This document shows, in pieces, positions 54,116-63,687 of a stretch of 64,000 nt of DNA (position 1 is its first letter; each line of letters starts with the position of its first letter). The stretch is from the NCBI RefSeq assembly GCF_000719975.1, contig NZ_JOIJ01000012.1:82082-146081 (forward strand). Direction: 5' to 3'. The notes beneath the pieces were generated by a model. It was given only the letters and a program-made list of their open reading frames with translations. It was not told the DNA's origin and made no database searches. Both the position numbers and the translations under genes were made by a program. The stretch is from Prauserella rugosa. GTDB taxonomy: Bacteria; Actinomycetota; Actinomycetes; Mycobacteriales; Pseudonocardiaceae.

Positions 54116-54529
54116 TCAGGCCGGGTCCAGCACGACGACGGGGATGTCGCGGTTGGTCTTGGCCCGGTAGTCGTCGAACGCGGGCCACACGGCGGCCATC
54201 GTGGGCCACAGCTCGGCCTTCTCCTCGGCGCTCGCGGTGCGGGCGACGGCGTCGAACCTCTTGGCGCCCACCTGCACCGTGACGTGCGGGTCGGCGACGA
54301 GATTCTTGTACCAGCCCGGGTGGTCCGGCGCGCCGCCCTTGGAGGCCACGACGACGTACGAATCCCCGTGGGTCTGGTAGATCAGCGCGAACTTGCGCGG
54401 CTGGCCGGTCTTCCGGCCGGTCGTGGTCAGCACCAGGGTCGGCACCCCGTCCTGCCAGACGTGCCCGACCTCGCCGTCGGTCTCCTCGTACTTGCGGACG
54501 TGTTCGTCACCGAACAGCACGTCGCTCAT
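54116..54529 (-). CDS. Deazaflavin (F420)-dependent nitroreductase-family protein
   Basis: 137 residues from ATG 54527-54529. [40 protein letters not shown] and [10 protein letters not shown] are the signature of the DDN family (split beta-barrel, F420-dependent nitroreductase or quinone reductase of actinobacteria). It probably reduces quinones or activated alkenes using F420H2. Single gene, ended by its own hairpin. GTG 54532 is an adjacent alternative start. Confidence 0.92.
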   Translation of the reverse strand: MSDVLFGDEHVRKYEETDGEVGHVWQDGVPTLVLTTTGRKTGQPRKFALIYQTHGDSYVVVASKGGAPDHPGWYKNLVADPHVTVQVGAKRFDAVARTASAEEKAELWPTMAAVWPAFDDYRAKTNRDIPVVVLDPA

Positions 54530-54569
54530 CACTGGCCCCTTCGTCGCACCTCGACTGCCTGGTCCTTCG

Positions 54570-55535
54570 TCAGCCTAGGACGTCGGCGAGCATCGCGCGG
54601 TCGACGTTGCCGCCGGACAGGACCACGACGGTGCGACCGCGCGGCAGGTCGTCGGCTCGGTAAAGGTAGGCGGCGAGCGGTACCGCACCGGACGGCTCGG
54701 CGATCAGGCGGCTGCCGGTGGCGAGGACGCGCATCGCCTCGCGGATCTCGTCGTCGCTGACGGTGACGATGTCGTCGAGGACGGCCTGCAGGTGGGCGAA
54801 CGTCAGCTCCGAGGGCTGCGCGCGCAGGCCGTCGGCGATGGTCCTGGCACGGTCCTGCGCTGGCCACTCGACGATGTGTCCGGCCCGCAGGCTGTCGGCG
54901 GCGTCGGCGGCCAGCTCCGGTTCGACGCCGATGACGGTGGCGTTCGGGCACAGCGCCTTCACGGCCGTGCCGACGCCCGAGGCGAGCCCGCCACCGCTGA
55001 CGGGCACCAGCACGAGTTCCACGTCCGGCAGGTCCTCGCCGATCTCGAGGCCGGCAGTGCCCTGACCGGCGATGATGTCGGGGTGGTCGAACGGCGGTAC
55101 GAGCACCGCGCCCAGCTCGTCCACCAGGCGATAGGCCGTCGACTCGCGTTCGGCCAGCGGCACGAGCACGACCTCGGCGCCGTACCGGCGGGTGCCGTCC
55201 ACCTTCACCTGCGGCGTGCCCTCCGGCATGACGATGTGGGCGGGAGCGCCGAGCTGCCGTGCGGCGTAGGCCATCGCCTGCGCGTGGTTCCCGCTCGAGT
55301 ACGCCACGACGTGCTGGCGCGCGGAACCCTGCCCCGTGGCGCGTTCGCCGAGCGCCGCGAGGGCGTTGACCGCACCGCGCAGCTTGAACGCGCCGATCAC
55401 CTGCAGGAGCTCGGGTTTCAGCCACAGTGGGCGGTCGGAGTCGGCCCAGGGTGCGGGCAGGAGCGGGGTACGCAGGACCTGGCCACGGACGCGGCCGGCC
55501 GCGGCACGGATGTCGTCGAGGGAAACGAGCTGCAT
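54570..55535 (-). CDS. PLP-dependent threonine/serine dehydratase-like enzyme
   Basis: 321 residues, fold-type II. PLP lysine Lys51 is in IGAFKLRGA. The substrate loop is SSGNHAQAMAYAARQLG, the phosphate cradle SGGGLASGVGTA, and a late Ser lies in VVLSGGNVD. The length and absence of a C-terminal ACT domain fit catabolic threonine dehydratase or serine racemase types rather than biosynthetic IlvA. It would deaminate L-threonine or L-serine to a 2-oxoacid. It lies 26 bp upstream of nothing related; the Gfo/Idh gene begins its stop region 26 bp before this start, so co-transcription is possible. Confidence 0.9.
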   Translation of the reverse strand: MQLVSLDDIRAAAGRVRGQVLRTPLLPAPWADSDRPLWLKPELLQVIGAFKLRGAVNALAALGERATGQGSARQHVVAYSSGNHAQAMAYAARQLGAPAHIVMPEGTPQVKVDGTRRYGAEVVLVPLAERESTAYRLVDELGAVLVPPFDHPDIIAGQGTAGLEIGEDLPDVELVLVPVSGGGLASGVGTAVKALCPNATVIGVEPELAADAADSLRAGHIVEWPAQDRARTIADGLRAQPSELTFAHLQAVLDDIVTVSDDEIREAMRVLATGSRLIAEPSGAVPLAAYLYRADDLPRGRTVVVLSGGNVDRAMLADVLG

Positions 55536-55561
55536 ACCCCGCAGTCTGCCCGCACGCCTGC

Positions 55562-56716
55562 CTACAGGGTCAGCTCGGGGACCTCCACGCGGCGGCCCTC
55601 GGCGGCCGACTCCAGTCCGAGCTCGGCCAACTGCACGCCGCGCGCGCCCGCGAGGAAGTCCCACGGGAACGGCTCGTCGCAGGCGACGTGGCGCAGGAAC
55701 ATCTCCCACTGCACCTTGAACCCGTTGTCGAACTCGGTGTTGTCGGGCACCTCCTGCCACTGGCCGCGAAAGTCCTCCGTGGCGGGCAGGTCCGGGTTCC
55801 ACACGGGTTTGGGGGTCATGGACCGGTGCTGCACCCGGCAACGGCGCAGGCCGGCGACCGCGCTGCCCTCCGTGCCGTCGACCTGGAACTCGACGAGCTC
55901 GTCGCGGAACACCCGGGTCGCCCACGACGAGTTCAGCTGCGCGACGATGCCGCCGTCGAGCTCGAAGATCCCGTACGCGGCGTCGTCGGCGGTCGCCGGG
56001 TAGGTCCTGCCCTGTTCGTCGACGCGTTCGGGAATGTGCGTGGCCGCCAGCGCCTGGACCGAACGCACCGGGGCGAGGATGTCCTCGAGCACGTAGCGCC
56101 AGTGGCAGAACATGTCGACGATGATCCCGCCGCCGTCCTCGGCGCGGTAGTTCCACGACGGGCGCTGGGCCTCCTGCCAGTCACCCTCGAACACCCAGTA
56201 GCCGAACTCGCCGCGCACCGACAGGATGCGCCCGAAGAACCCGCCGTCGACGAGCCGCTTGAGCTTCCGCAGCCCCGGCAGGAACAGCTTGTCCTGCACC
56301 ACACCTGCCTTGATGCCCGCCGACCTGGCCAGGCGGCCGAGTTCGAGCGCTCCCTCGGTGTCCTCGGCGATCGGCTTCTCGGTGTAGACGTGCAATCCGG
56401 CGTCGATCGCCCTGCGCACGCCCTCGGAGCGCATGCTGGTGACCTGCGCGTCGAAGTAGATCTCGGCGCCCGAACGCAGGGCCTCGTCCAGGTCCGTCGT
56501 CCAGCGGTCGAGTCCGTGCTCCTTCGCGATCGTCTGGAGCTTGGACTCGCTACGGCCCACGAGAATCGGTTCCGGCCACAGCACCGTGCCGTCGGGAAGG
56601 CTCAGTCCGCCCTGCTGCCGGATCGCGAGGATCGACCGGACGAGATGCTGCCGGTACCCCATGCGGCCGGTGACGCCGTTCATCACGATCCCGATGGATC
56701 GCTGCTCGTTGACCAT
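55562..56716 (-). CDS. Gfo/Idh/MocA-family dehydrogenase
   Basis: 384 residues. An N-terminal Rossmann domain (GIVMNGVTGRMGYRQHL, a variant glycine motif) is followed by the EKP motif (HVYTEKPIAEDTEGAL, about 111) and a C-terminal alpha/beta domain (FGYWVFEGDWQEAQRPSWNY, DMFCHWRYVLED). It oxidises a sugar, inositol or related polyol with NAD(P); substrate unknown. It lies downstream of the ABC ATPase gene after a small hairpin. The neighbouring importer, LacI, DUF993 and isomerase genes suggest one catabolic set. ATG 56714-56716 has GAAGGGG upstream. Confidence 0.9.
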   Translation of the reverse strand: MVNEQRSIGIVMNGVTGRMGYRQHLVRSILAIRQQGGLSLPDGTVLWPEPILVGRSESKLQTIAKEHGLDRWTTDLDEALRSGAEIYFDAQVTSMRSEGVRRAIDAGLHVYTEKPIAEDTEGALELGRLARSAGIKAGVVQDKLFLPGLRKLKRLVDGGFFGRILSVRGEFGYWVFEGDWQEAQRPSWNYRAEDGGGIIVDMFCHWRYVLEDILAPVRSVQALAATHIPERVDEQGRTYPATADDAAYGIFELDGGIVAQLNSSWATRVFRDELVEFQVDGTEGSAVAGLRRCRVQHRSMTPKPVWNPDLPATEDFRGQWQEVPDNTEFDNGFKVQWEMFLRHVACDEPFPWDFLAGARGVQLAELGLESAAEGRRVEVPELTL

Positions 56717-56758
56717 GATGGCCCCTTCTCGATTCGGTGTGCTGGACGTCGTGCCGCC

Positions 56759-56781
56759 GGGGTGTCCACTGCGGACACCCC
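56759..56781 (-). terminator. Short hairpin between ABC ATPase and Gfo/Idh genes
   Basis: GGGGTGTCC (56759-56767) and GGACACCCC (56773-56781), 5-nt loop, in the 101-bp gap between same-strand genes. It may reduce read-through rather than end it. Confidence 0.6.
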
Positions 56782-56817
56782 GCGCGGTGACGCGATACCT
56801 CGTGTTCGGAAGCCGTC

Positions 56818-57594
<777 letters not shown>

Positions 57595-57681
57595 GTGCCT
57601 TCCCTACTCCTCGGGGGCCTCGTTGCTCTCACCGCGACCTGTTGCTCGGCCTGCAGGCGCTACTCCTTGGCCGTGGGGGCC

Positions 57682-58713
57682 TTATTCCTTGGCCTTGGGG
57701 GCGACGTCGCTCACCCAGTACTCGGACGGTTGGCCCGCCTCGTCGATGACCCCGGCGTCGGCGAAGATGCCGATGGTCTTCTTCCAGTCCTCGGCGGTGT
57801 TCACGCCGGGACGTTCGCCCTCGGTGGCGTCGGTGTGGAGCAGTTCGAGCGTCTCGTCGAACTGTTCGGTGAGCACCTGCTTGGAAGGCAGCTGTTCGGA
57901 CGAGCCCTCCATCGCATCGACGGCGGCCTTGCGGTCCTCGGCGGCCTGTTCCCACGACTCGGTCGTCGCCGCGACCATGCGCTGGGCGAGGTCGCCTTGG
58001 TCGTCCAGCACGTCCTGGGCGGTGAGCAGGCCGTTGCTGAAGAAGTTCAGGCCGTGCTCGGCCCACTTGAGGTACGAGACGTCCTTGCCCGCCTTCTCCT
58101 GCATCGTCGGGCCCTGGTCGGTCGCGTAGCCAAGCAGCGCGTCGGTCTGGCCGGACATGACCGCGGCCATCTTGCCCGCGGCGTCGGTGTTCTGCACCTC
58201 GACGTCCTGTTCGGACAGACCGTTCTCCTTGAGGAACAACGGGAACACGTCCGTCAGCGCATCTCCCGCGGTGCTGGCGACCGTCTTGCCCTTCAGGTCG
58301 TCGGGCGAGGAGATGCCCTCCTCGGAGAAGAACTGCACCGACGACGGCGTGGTCTGCAGGTAGACGCCGACGCTCTTGACGTCGAGGCCCTGCGAGACGC
58401 CGGACAGCACCGCGGGGGTGTCGGCCCAGCCGAAGTCGGTCTGCCCGGCCGCGGTCGCCTGCACCGTCTTCTGCGAGCCCTGGCCCGCGCGGATGTCGAG
58501 GGAGATCCCGTGTTCCTCGAAGATCCCCTTCGCCTTGCCGTAGTAGAACGGCGCGTGCTCGCCGTACGGGTACCAGTTCAGGGTCAGCGTGACCTTGTCC
58601 AATTCCTGCCCGTCGGCACCGGTGACCGTCTCGCCTTCGGATCCGCCGCCGCATCCGGCGGCCAGCAGCAGCGCCACGGAGGCGGTGCCGGCGGTGAGTG
58701 CGCGTAGCTTCAT
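57682..58713 (-). CDS. ABC substrate-binding lipoprotein, NMT1/THI5-like
   Basis: 343 residues. Signal peptide with lipobox LAAGC (Cys21). The mature protein begins with VTLTLNWYPYGEHAPFYYGK AKGIFEEHGI (split here), typical of the NMT1/THI5-like group that binds pyrimidine precursors, aromatic acids or sulfonates. GQTDFGWADTPAVLSGVSQG is also family-like. It delivers a small substrate to the permease; the ligand cannot be named. ATG 58711-58713 has AAAGGAG upstream. The last codons (APKAKE) are partly duplicated after the stop (57655-57680). Confidence 0.9.
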   Translation of the reverse strand: MKLRALTAGTASVALLLAAGCGGGSEGETVTGADGQELDKVTLTLNWYPYGEHAPFYYGKAKGIFEEHGISLDIRAGQGSQKTVQATAAGQTDFGWADTPAVLSGVSQGLDVKSVGVYLQTTPSSVQFFSEEGISSPDDLKGKTVASTAGDALTDVFPLFLKENGLSEQDVEVQNTDAAGKMAAVMSGQTDALLGYATDQGPTMQEKAGKDVSYLKWAEHGLNFFSNGLLTAQDVLDDQGDLAQRMVAATTESWEQAAEDRKAAVDAMEGSSEQLPSKQVLTEQFDETLELLHTDATEGERPGVNTAEDWKKTIGIFADAGVIDEAGQPSEYWVSDVAPKAKE

Positions 58714-58803
58714 TGCTCTCCTTTGACTCACAGGGCTCTTGGTGGGGAACTCAGGGATGAGAAACCAACGGTGGAACGTTCCGGGACGACGGGAGGCCGG
58801 CGA

Positions 58804-59685
58804 TCACATCGTCGTGGTCGCGCCCTCGTCCCGGCGGCTGGCGTGCCACGGCAGCAGGAGCTGCTCGAGCCACTCGACGAGCACGAACAGCAGCACGCCG
58901 AGCAGCGACATGATGAGCAGCCCCGCGAACAGCACGGGGGTGTCGAGGTTGCCGTTGGCCTGCAGGATGACGAACCCGAGGCCGGCGTCCGCGCCGACGA
59001 ACTCGCCGACGACCGCGCCCGTCACGGCCATCGTGGCCGCGACCTTCAGTCCGGAGAACAGATGAGGCAACGACGCGGGGAAACGGATCTTCCAGAACGT
59101 CTGCCCCGGTTTGGCACCCATCGTCGACGACAGCTGCAGCATCTCCGGGTCGACCGACTTCAGCCCGGTGACCATCGAGATGACGACGGGGAAGAACGCC
59201 ATCAGCACGGCCACCAGGATCTTCGGCCCCAGTCCGAACCCGAGCCACACCACGAACAGCGGTGCGATCGCGATCTTCGGGATCACCTGTGCGAACAGCA
59301 GGAGCGGGTACAGCGTCTTCTCCAGCGTCGACGACTGCACCATCAACACGGCCGAAATGACGCCGATCGCGATCGCGATGGCGAAGCCCAGCAGTGTTTC
59401 GTACGAGGTCGTCCAGGTGTGTTCCCAGAAGTACTCGGGACGCTGGGCGATCGCGTCGAAGGTGTCGGCGGGCGAGGGCACGAGATAGGGCTCGACGAGC
59501 TCGGCCGCCGTCACCGCCCACCACGCGACGAACAACGCCGCGAGCAGCGCGAACGGCCGCCAGGACCGCTCCAGGAAACCGCCCAGCCGCTGCAGCGTCC
59601 CCGGGCGGCTGCGCTCGGCGATGCCGGAGGACTCGCCGTCCCGCTCCTGCTGCCCGGCTCGCGCGGACTGTGTGTGCGTGACCAT
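58804..59685 (-). CDS. ABC importer permease, NitT/TauT type
   Basis: 293 residues from GTG or ATG near 59685. A charged N-terminus of about 40 residues is followed by six membrane helices (first FALLAALFVAWWAVTAAELV). The binding-protein-dependent EAA-like loop is seen in MLQLSSTMGAKPGQTFWKIR FPASLPHLFSGL (split here). It forms the channel of the importer with the ATPase (56818) and lipoprotein (57682). First gene of the leftward importer operon; tandem LacI-type half-operators lie 64-89 bp upstream. Confidence 0.93.
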   Translation of the reverse strand: MVTHTQSARAGQQERDGESSGIAERSRPGTLQRLGGFLERSWRPFALLAALFVAWWAVTAAELVEPYLVPSPADTFDAIAQRPEYFWEHTWTTSYETLLGFAIAIAIGVISAVLMVQSSTLEKTLYPLLLFAQVIPKIAIAPLFVVWLGFGLGPKILVAVLMAFFPVVISMVTGLKSVDPEMLQLSSTMGAKPGQTFWKIRFPASLPHLFSGLKVAATMAVTGAVVGEFVGADAGLGFVILQANGNLDTPVLFAGLLIMSLLGVLLFVLVEWLEQLLLPWHASRRDEGATTTM

Positions 59686-59748
59686 GACCCTCCGTTCACC
59701 GTCGAACGTGTCAGTACCAGCACCTGATCGAGATCCGGCACACGTGTG

Positions 59749-59774
59749 TGAATGCGCTTTCTGAATGCGCTTTC
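59749..59774. promoter_or_regulatory. Tandem LacI-type sites between importer and lacI
   Basis: TGAATGCGCTTTC is repeated back-to-back at 59749-59761 and 59762-59774, the second continuing as ACGC. It resembles the TGAAAGCGCTTTCA operator class of LacI/GalR repressors, with a better right half. It is placed to control both the importer operon and lacI. Confidence 0.65.
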
Positions 59775-59888
59775 ACGCTAAGGTGGGCACAGCGTAGGCA
59801 GAGCGGACTCAGCCGGTCAAGCACCGAGTCCGACCACCGGATGGCCTACGCTGGCCGGTGCTCACGAGACGAACCTGGAGAGTCGCGA

Positions 59889-60923
59889 ATGGACGGTCGG
59901 CCGCACGTCACACTGGAGGACGTCGCACGCGAGGCTGAGGTCTCCCTCGCCACCGCGTCACGCGCACTGAACGGCACCACCAAAGTGCGGCCCGACCTGC
60001 GCGAACGTGTCCTCGCGGCCGCCCAGCAGCTCTCCTACACGCCGAACGCGCATGCCCAGGCGCTCGCCGGCGGCGCGCACCGGACGGTGGGCGTCATCTG
60101 CCACGACGTGAGCGACCCGTACTTCGCCGCCATCTCCCGCGGCGTCATGCGCGCGGCCGACGAGGCGGGGCTGCTGGTGATGCTGGCCAGCACGTTCCGC
60201 GATCCGCAGAAGGAGATCGCCTACATCTCCATGCTGCGGGCCCAGCGCGCCTCGGCGATCCTGCTGGTCGGCTCCGGGTTCGAGGACAAGGAGTGGGAAC
60301 GCGCGCTCGCGGCCGAGATCGAGCCGTACCAGCGCGGCGGTGGCCAGGTCGCGGTGGTCAGCAGGCACCGCACCCTCCGGGTCGACAGCGTCCAGCCGGA
60401 GAACCGCGAGGGCGCCGCGCAGCTGGCACGCACGCTCGCCGCACAGGGCCACCGGCGGTTCGCCGTCCTCACCGGCCCGCACGCACTCACCACGGTGGTC
60501 GACCGGCTGAAGGGTTTCCGGGAGGGTCTGGCCGAGGCGGGCATCGACCTCGCCGAGGACCAGATCGTCGAGGGCACGTTCACCCGCGACGGCGGGCACG
60601 CCGCGATGTCGGAGCTGCTCGCCCGCGGACTCGAGGCGACCTGCGTGTTCGCGGTGACCGACGTGATGGCGATCGGCGCGATCACCGCACTGAGAGAGGC
60701 GGGCAAGTCGGTGCCGGAGGACGTCTCGCTCGCCGGTTTCGACGACATCCCGGTCGTGCGCGACCTGACTCCCCCGCTGACCACCGTGGCGCTGCCCCTC
60801 GAGGAGCTCGGCGAGCGGGCAATGGAGCTTGCCGTGCGCGACAACCACGGCAAGCGCAGGCGCATCCTCCGCATGCCCGCCGAGGTCGTCGTCCGGGAGA
60901 GCACCCGCCCGATCGCCGGCTGA
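59889..60923 (+). CDS. LacI-family transcriptional repressor
   Basis: 344 residues from ATG 59889. The HTH is VTLEDVAREAEVSLATASRA with the hinge VLAAAQQLSYTPNAHAQAL. The periplasmic-binding-protein-like domain runs from TVGVICHDVSDPYF to LTTVALPLEELGERAMELAV. It binds palindromic TGAAAnCGnTTTCA-type DNA; such sites lie on both sides of its gene. The probable inducer is the sugar-like compound metabolised by the neighbouring enzymes (inference). Divergent from the importer operon and upstream of the DUF993-isomerase pair. Confidence 0.94.
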   Translation: MDGRPHVTLEDVAREAEVSLATASRALNGTTKVRPDLRERVLAAAQQLSYTPNAHAQALAGGAHRTVGVICHDVSDPYFAAISRGVMRAADEAGLLVMLASTFRDPQKEIAYISMLRAQRASAILLVGSGFEDKEWERALAAEIEPYQRGGGQVAVVSRHRTLRVDSVQPENREGAAQLARTLAAQGHRRFAVLTGPHALTTVVDRLKGFREGLAEAGIDLAEDQIVEGTFTRDGGHAAMSELLARGLEATCVFAVTDVMAIGAITALREAGKSVPEDVSLAGFDDIPVVRDLTPPLTTVALPLEELGERAMELAVRDNHGKRRRILRMPAEVVVRESTRPIAG

Positions 60924-61007
60924 GACCGAGGCGGCTGCTACCGATCGACGACTGGGACCGGTCCGCGGGCACGCCTTGTCGGCGGTTGCGGCGACGTCTA
61001 TGGTTGC

Positions 61008-61036
61008 CTGAAAACGCTTTCAGTTAGCGCTTTCAG
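61008..61036 (+). promoter_or_regulatory. LacI operator before the DUF993-isomerase pair
   Basis: CTGAAAACGCTTTCAG (61008-61023) is a 16-bp palindrome with one mismatched pair. A second half TTAGCGCTTTCAG follows at 61024-61036. It is about 95 bp upstream of the DUF993 start. Confidence 0.75.
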
Positions 61037-61129
61037 CTGGCGTGGTGCGCGCCCGACGGCCGCGATGCGGCCGCGGGGTCGGCCGCGTCGATGCCAGGCC
61101 ACAGACGTCCCGGCCACGAAGGAGTGATC

Positions 61130-62290
61130 ATGAGTTCGTTGCCGCTCCCGTCCGCCGACGGCACGCTCGAGCAGTGGAGCCCGTCCGGCGCGAGCGCACC
61201 CACGCCGCCGACCACCGCCCCGACCTCGCGGGTTGCCTACGCGGCGGCCCACGTGGTCGCGGATCCGTTGTCCGCGGGCGATCCGACGCACGTGGTCCGG
61301 GTCGATTGGGACGCGACGCTGGCGTTTCGCGAGCACCTGTGGTCGTGCGGTCTCGGCGTCGCCGAGGCGATGGACACCGCGCAGCGCGGCATGGGCCTCG
61401 ACTGGGCGACGACCCAGGAGTTGATCCGCCGTACCGGGGTCGCGGCGCGCGCCGAGGGCAGGCCGTGGGTGGCGGGGGTCGGCACGGACCAGCTGCCTCC
61501 CGGTCCGGCCACTGTGGACGCCGTCGTGGACGCGTGGCGTGAGCAGCTGGAGTTGGTCTCGGGTGAGGGCGCGGTTCCGGTCGTGATGGCCAGTCGTGCG
61601 CTGGCGGCGCAGGCCGACGGTCCGCAGGCGTATCACGACGCCTACGGCAAGCTGCTGTCCGAGGCCGACGGCCCGGTGTTGCTGCACTGGCTGGGCGAAC
61701 CGTTCGACGCGGCGCTGGCCGGTTACTGGGGGCATTCCGACGTGCGCGCTGCGGCGCGGGAGCTTGCGCGGTTGTGCGCCGAGCATGCGTCGACGGTGGC
61801 GGGCGTGAAGGTGTCGGTGCTGGACGCCGACGTGGAGCGGGAGTTCCGGCGGTCCCTTCCCGAGGGCGTGGCGTGTTACACGGGCGACGATTTCAACTAT
61901 CCGGAGCTGATCGCGGGCGATGACCAGGGCCACAGCGAGGCGTTGCTGGGCATCTTCGATCCGATCGCGCCGGTCGCGGGTGCGGCACTGGCGGCGTTGG
62001 ACGCGGGCGATGTGGCGCGGTTCCACGAGTTGTTCGCCCCGACCGTGCCGTTGTCCCGGGAGATCTTCCGCGCTCCGACGCAGCACTACAAGGTCGGGGT
62101 GGTGTTCCTGGCCTATCTGAACGGGCACCAGGATCATTTCCGCATGGTCGGCGGTTTGGAGTCGGCGCGGTCGATCGTGCATCTGTCCGAGGTGCTGCGC
62201 CTGGCCGATGCGGCGGGTCTGATCACGGATCCGGATCGCGCGGTGGCGCGGATGGGTGCGCTGCTCGACGTGGCGGGGGTGCGCCGATGA
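61130..62290 (+). CDS. DUF993 dihydrodipicolinate-synthase-like protein
   Basis: 386 residues from ATG 61130 (GGAG upstream). TIM-barrel-like sequence with VVRVDWDATLAFREHLWSCG LGVAEAMDTAQRG (split here), VAGVGTDQLPPGP, GPVLLHWLGEPFDAALAGYW, VAGVKVSVLDADVEREFRR and YTGDDFNYPELIAGDDQGHS. This matches DUF993, a family distantly related to DapA-type Schiff-base aldolases; a lysine in GVKVS is in the position expected for the Schiff base. It probably cleaves or forms a C-C bond in sugar or inositol-like catabolism. Overlaps the isomerase start by 4 bp (ATGA). Confidence 0.88.
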   Translation: MSSLPLPSADGTLEQWSPSGASAPTPPTTAPTSRVAYAAAHVVADPLSAGDPTHVVRVDWDATLAFREHLWSCGLGVAEAMDTAQRGMGLDWATTQELIRRTGVAARAEGRPWVAGVGTDQLPPGPATVDAVVDAWREQLELVSGEGAVPVVMASRALAAQADGPQAYHDAYGKLLSEADGPVLLHWLGEPFDAALAGYWGHSDVRAAARELARLCAEHASTVAGVKVSVLDADVEREFRRSLPEGVACYTGDDFNYPELIAGDDQGHSEALLGIFDPIAPVAGAALAALDAGDVARFHELFAPTVPLSREIFRAPTQHYKVGVVFLAYLNGHQDHFRMVGGLESARSIVHLSEVLRLADAAGLITDPDRAVARMGALLDVAGVRR

Positions 62291-63102
62291 ACCGCCTCAG
62301 TCTCAATCAGATCACGACGAAGAGCTGGTCGTTGCCCGAGGCCGTGCGTGGGTGCGCCGAGCGGGGCGTCGAGTGGATCGGCCTGTGGCGCGACAAGGTC
62401 GCGGAGGTGGGCGCCGACGAGACGGCTCGGTTGCTGCGCGAGCACGGCGTGCGGGCGTCGTCGTTGTGCCGCGGTGGTTTCTTCACCGGCGTGACACCCG
62501 AGGGCGCCGCCGTGGACGGCCTCACCCAGACCCGCGAGGCGATCGACGAGGCCGCCACGGTCCGGGCCGAGGTGCTCGTGCTGGTGGTGGGTGGCATCGC
62601 GGGCGGCGATCTGGTGGGCTCGCGTCAGCGCGTGGCGGACGCGGTCGGTGAGCTCGCCCCCTACGCGCGCGAGCGGGGTGTCCGGCTCGGCTTGGAGCCG
62701 CTGCACCCGATGCAGTGCGCGGAGCGTTCGGTGCTGTCCACTGTGGATCAGGCGCTGGCGATCGCCGAGGAACATCCGTCGGACGCCGTCGGAGTGGTGG
62801 TGGACGAGTTCCACGTATGGTGGGATCCGCGGGTCGAGGAGTCGATCGCGAAGGCTGCGGGGCGCATCGTCGGGTTCCACGTGTGCGATCAGCAGGTGCC
62901 GATCACCGACGGTTTGATGGCCCGTTCGCTGCCGGGGACCGGGCCGATCGAGCATCGTCGGTTGCGCGAGTGCGTCGAGGCCGCGGGCTATCAGGGGCCG
63001 ATCGAGGTCGAGGTGTTCGACGCCGAGTTGTGGCGCCAGCCCGGCGACCAGGTGCTCGACCAGGTGATCGAGGCCTACCGTGAGCACGTCGCGGCCCGCT
63101 GA
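62287..63102 (+). CDS. TIM-barrel sugar phosphate isomerase/epimerase
   Basis: 271 residues, xylose-isomerase-like AP-endonuclease-2 family. LSLNQITTKSWSLPEAVRGC, RLGLEPLHPMQC (metal-binding Glu), VGVVVDEFHVWWDP (Asp/His), IVGFHVCDQQVP and PIEVEVFDAELW (last metal Glu) supply the usual divalent-metal site. Substrate unknown; inosose/ketose-type epimerisation is possible. Translationally coupled to DUF993 (ATGA) and preceded by a LacI operator. Codon choice here includes more GTG/TTG/CGT than the core genes nearby. Confidence 0.92.
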   Translation: MNRLSLNQITTKSWSLPEAVRGCAERGVEWIGLWRDKVAEVGADETARLLREHGVRASSLCRGGFFTGVTPEGAAVDGLTQTREAIDEAATVRAEVLVLVVGGIAGGDLVGSRQRVADAVGELAPYARERGVRLGLEPLHPMQCAERSVLSTVDQALAIAEEHPSDAVGVVVDEFHVWWDPRVEESIAKAAGRIVGFHVCDQQVPITDGLMARSLPGTGPIEHRRLRECVEAAGYQGPIEVEVFDAELWRQPGDQVLDQVIEAYREHVAAR

Positions 63103-63139
63103 CCGCGGCCGGCTCGCCGACTCCGCCCGGACCGGGGTT

Positions 63140-63153
63140 ACCTCGAGTTAGGT
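63140..63153. promoter_or_regulatory. Candidate SoxR box
   Basis: ACCTCGAGTTAGGT (ACCT-N6-AGGT) resembles the centre of SoxR sites (CCTCAAGTTA...). A -10 box TACTGT follows at 63177-63182, with the GTG start at 63190, so the message may be leaderless. Confidence 0.55.
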
Positions 63154-63189
63154 GGAAGTCGGCGGGTCGGTGCGGTTACTGTGGGTTTC

Positions 63190-63657
63190 GTGACCACGAG
63201 GCTCGCCGATCATCTGACCATTGGGCAAGTCGCTCAGCGCAGCGGCGTGCCCCACACGGCGCTGCGGTTCTACGAGGAGCGCGGGCTGATTTCCTCGGAG
63301 CGTTCGAGCGGGAACCAGCGGCGTTATCCGCGGACGGTGTTGCGCCGGATCGCGTTCATTCGTGCTGCTCAGCGCGTAGGTTTGAGTTTGGAGGACATCG
63401 GCGAGGCGTTGGCGACCCTCCCGAACGACCACGCGCCGACGAAGGCCGATTGGGCTCGCCTGTCCCGCAATTGGCGCGATGAGCTCGATGCCCGCATCGA
63501 CGCCCTGCAGCGGCTCCGCGACCAGCTGACGGGCTGTGTCGGCTGCGGCTGTCTGTCGCTGCGTTCCTGCGGCCTGCACAACGTAGACGACCGCCTGGCC
63601 CGTTTCGGCCCGGGCGCTCCCCTGCTCAAGCCTGCGGCCGAGGGCGGCATCGAGTAG
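63190..63657 (+). CDS. soxR: Redox-sensitive MerR-family regulator SoxR
   Basis: 155 residues from GTG 63190 (GTG 63181 possible). MerR winged HTH (LTIGQVAQRSGVPHTALRFY, 9-28), a dimerisation helix, and the [2Fe-2S] motif Cys116, 119, 121 and 127 (CVGCGCLSLRSC), which is diagnostic for SoxR. It senses redox-cycling compounds through the cluster and activates a few target genes directly in actinobacteria, without SoxS. No target gene is adjacent. A candidate SoxR box lies upstream. Confidence 0.95.
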   Translation: MTTRLADHLTIGQVAQRSGVPHTALRFYEERGLISSERSSGNQRRYPRTVLRRIAFIRAAQRVGLSLEDIGEALATLPNDHAPTKADWARLSRNWRDELDARIDALQRLRDQLTGCVGCGCLSLRSCGLHNVDDRLARFGPGAPLLKPAAEGGIE

Positions 63658-63687
63658 CCGCCGGGCGCGGCAGCCGACACGGTGCCG

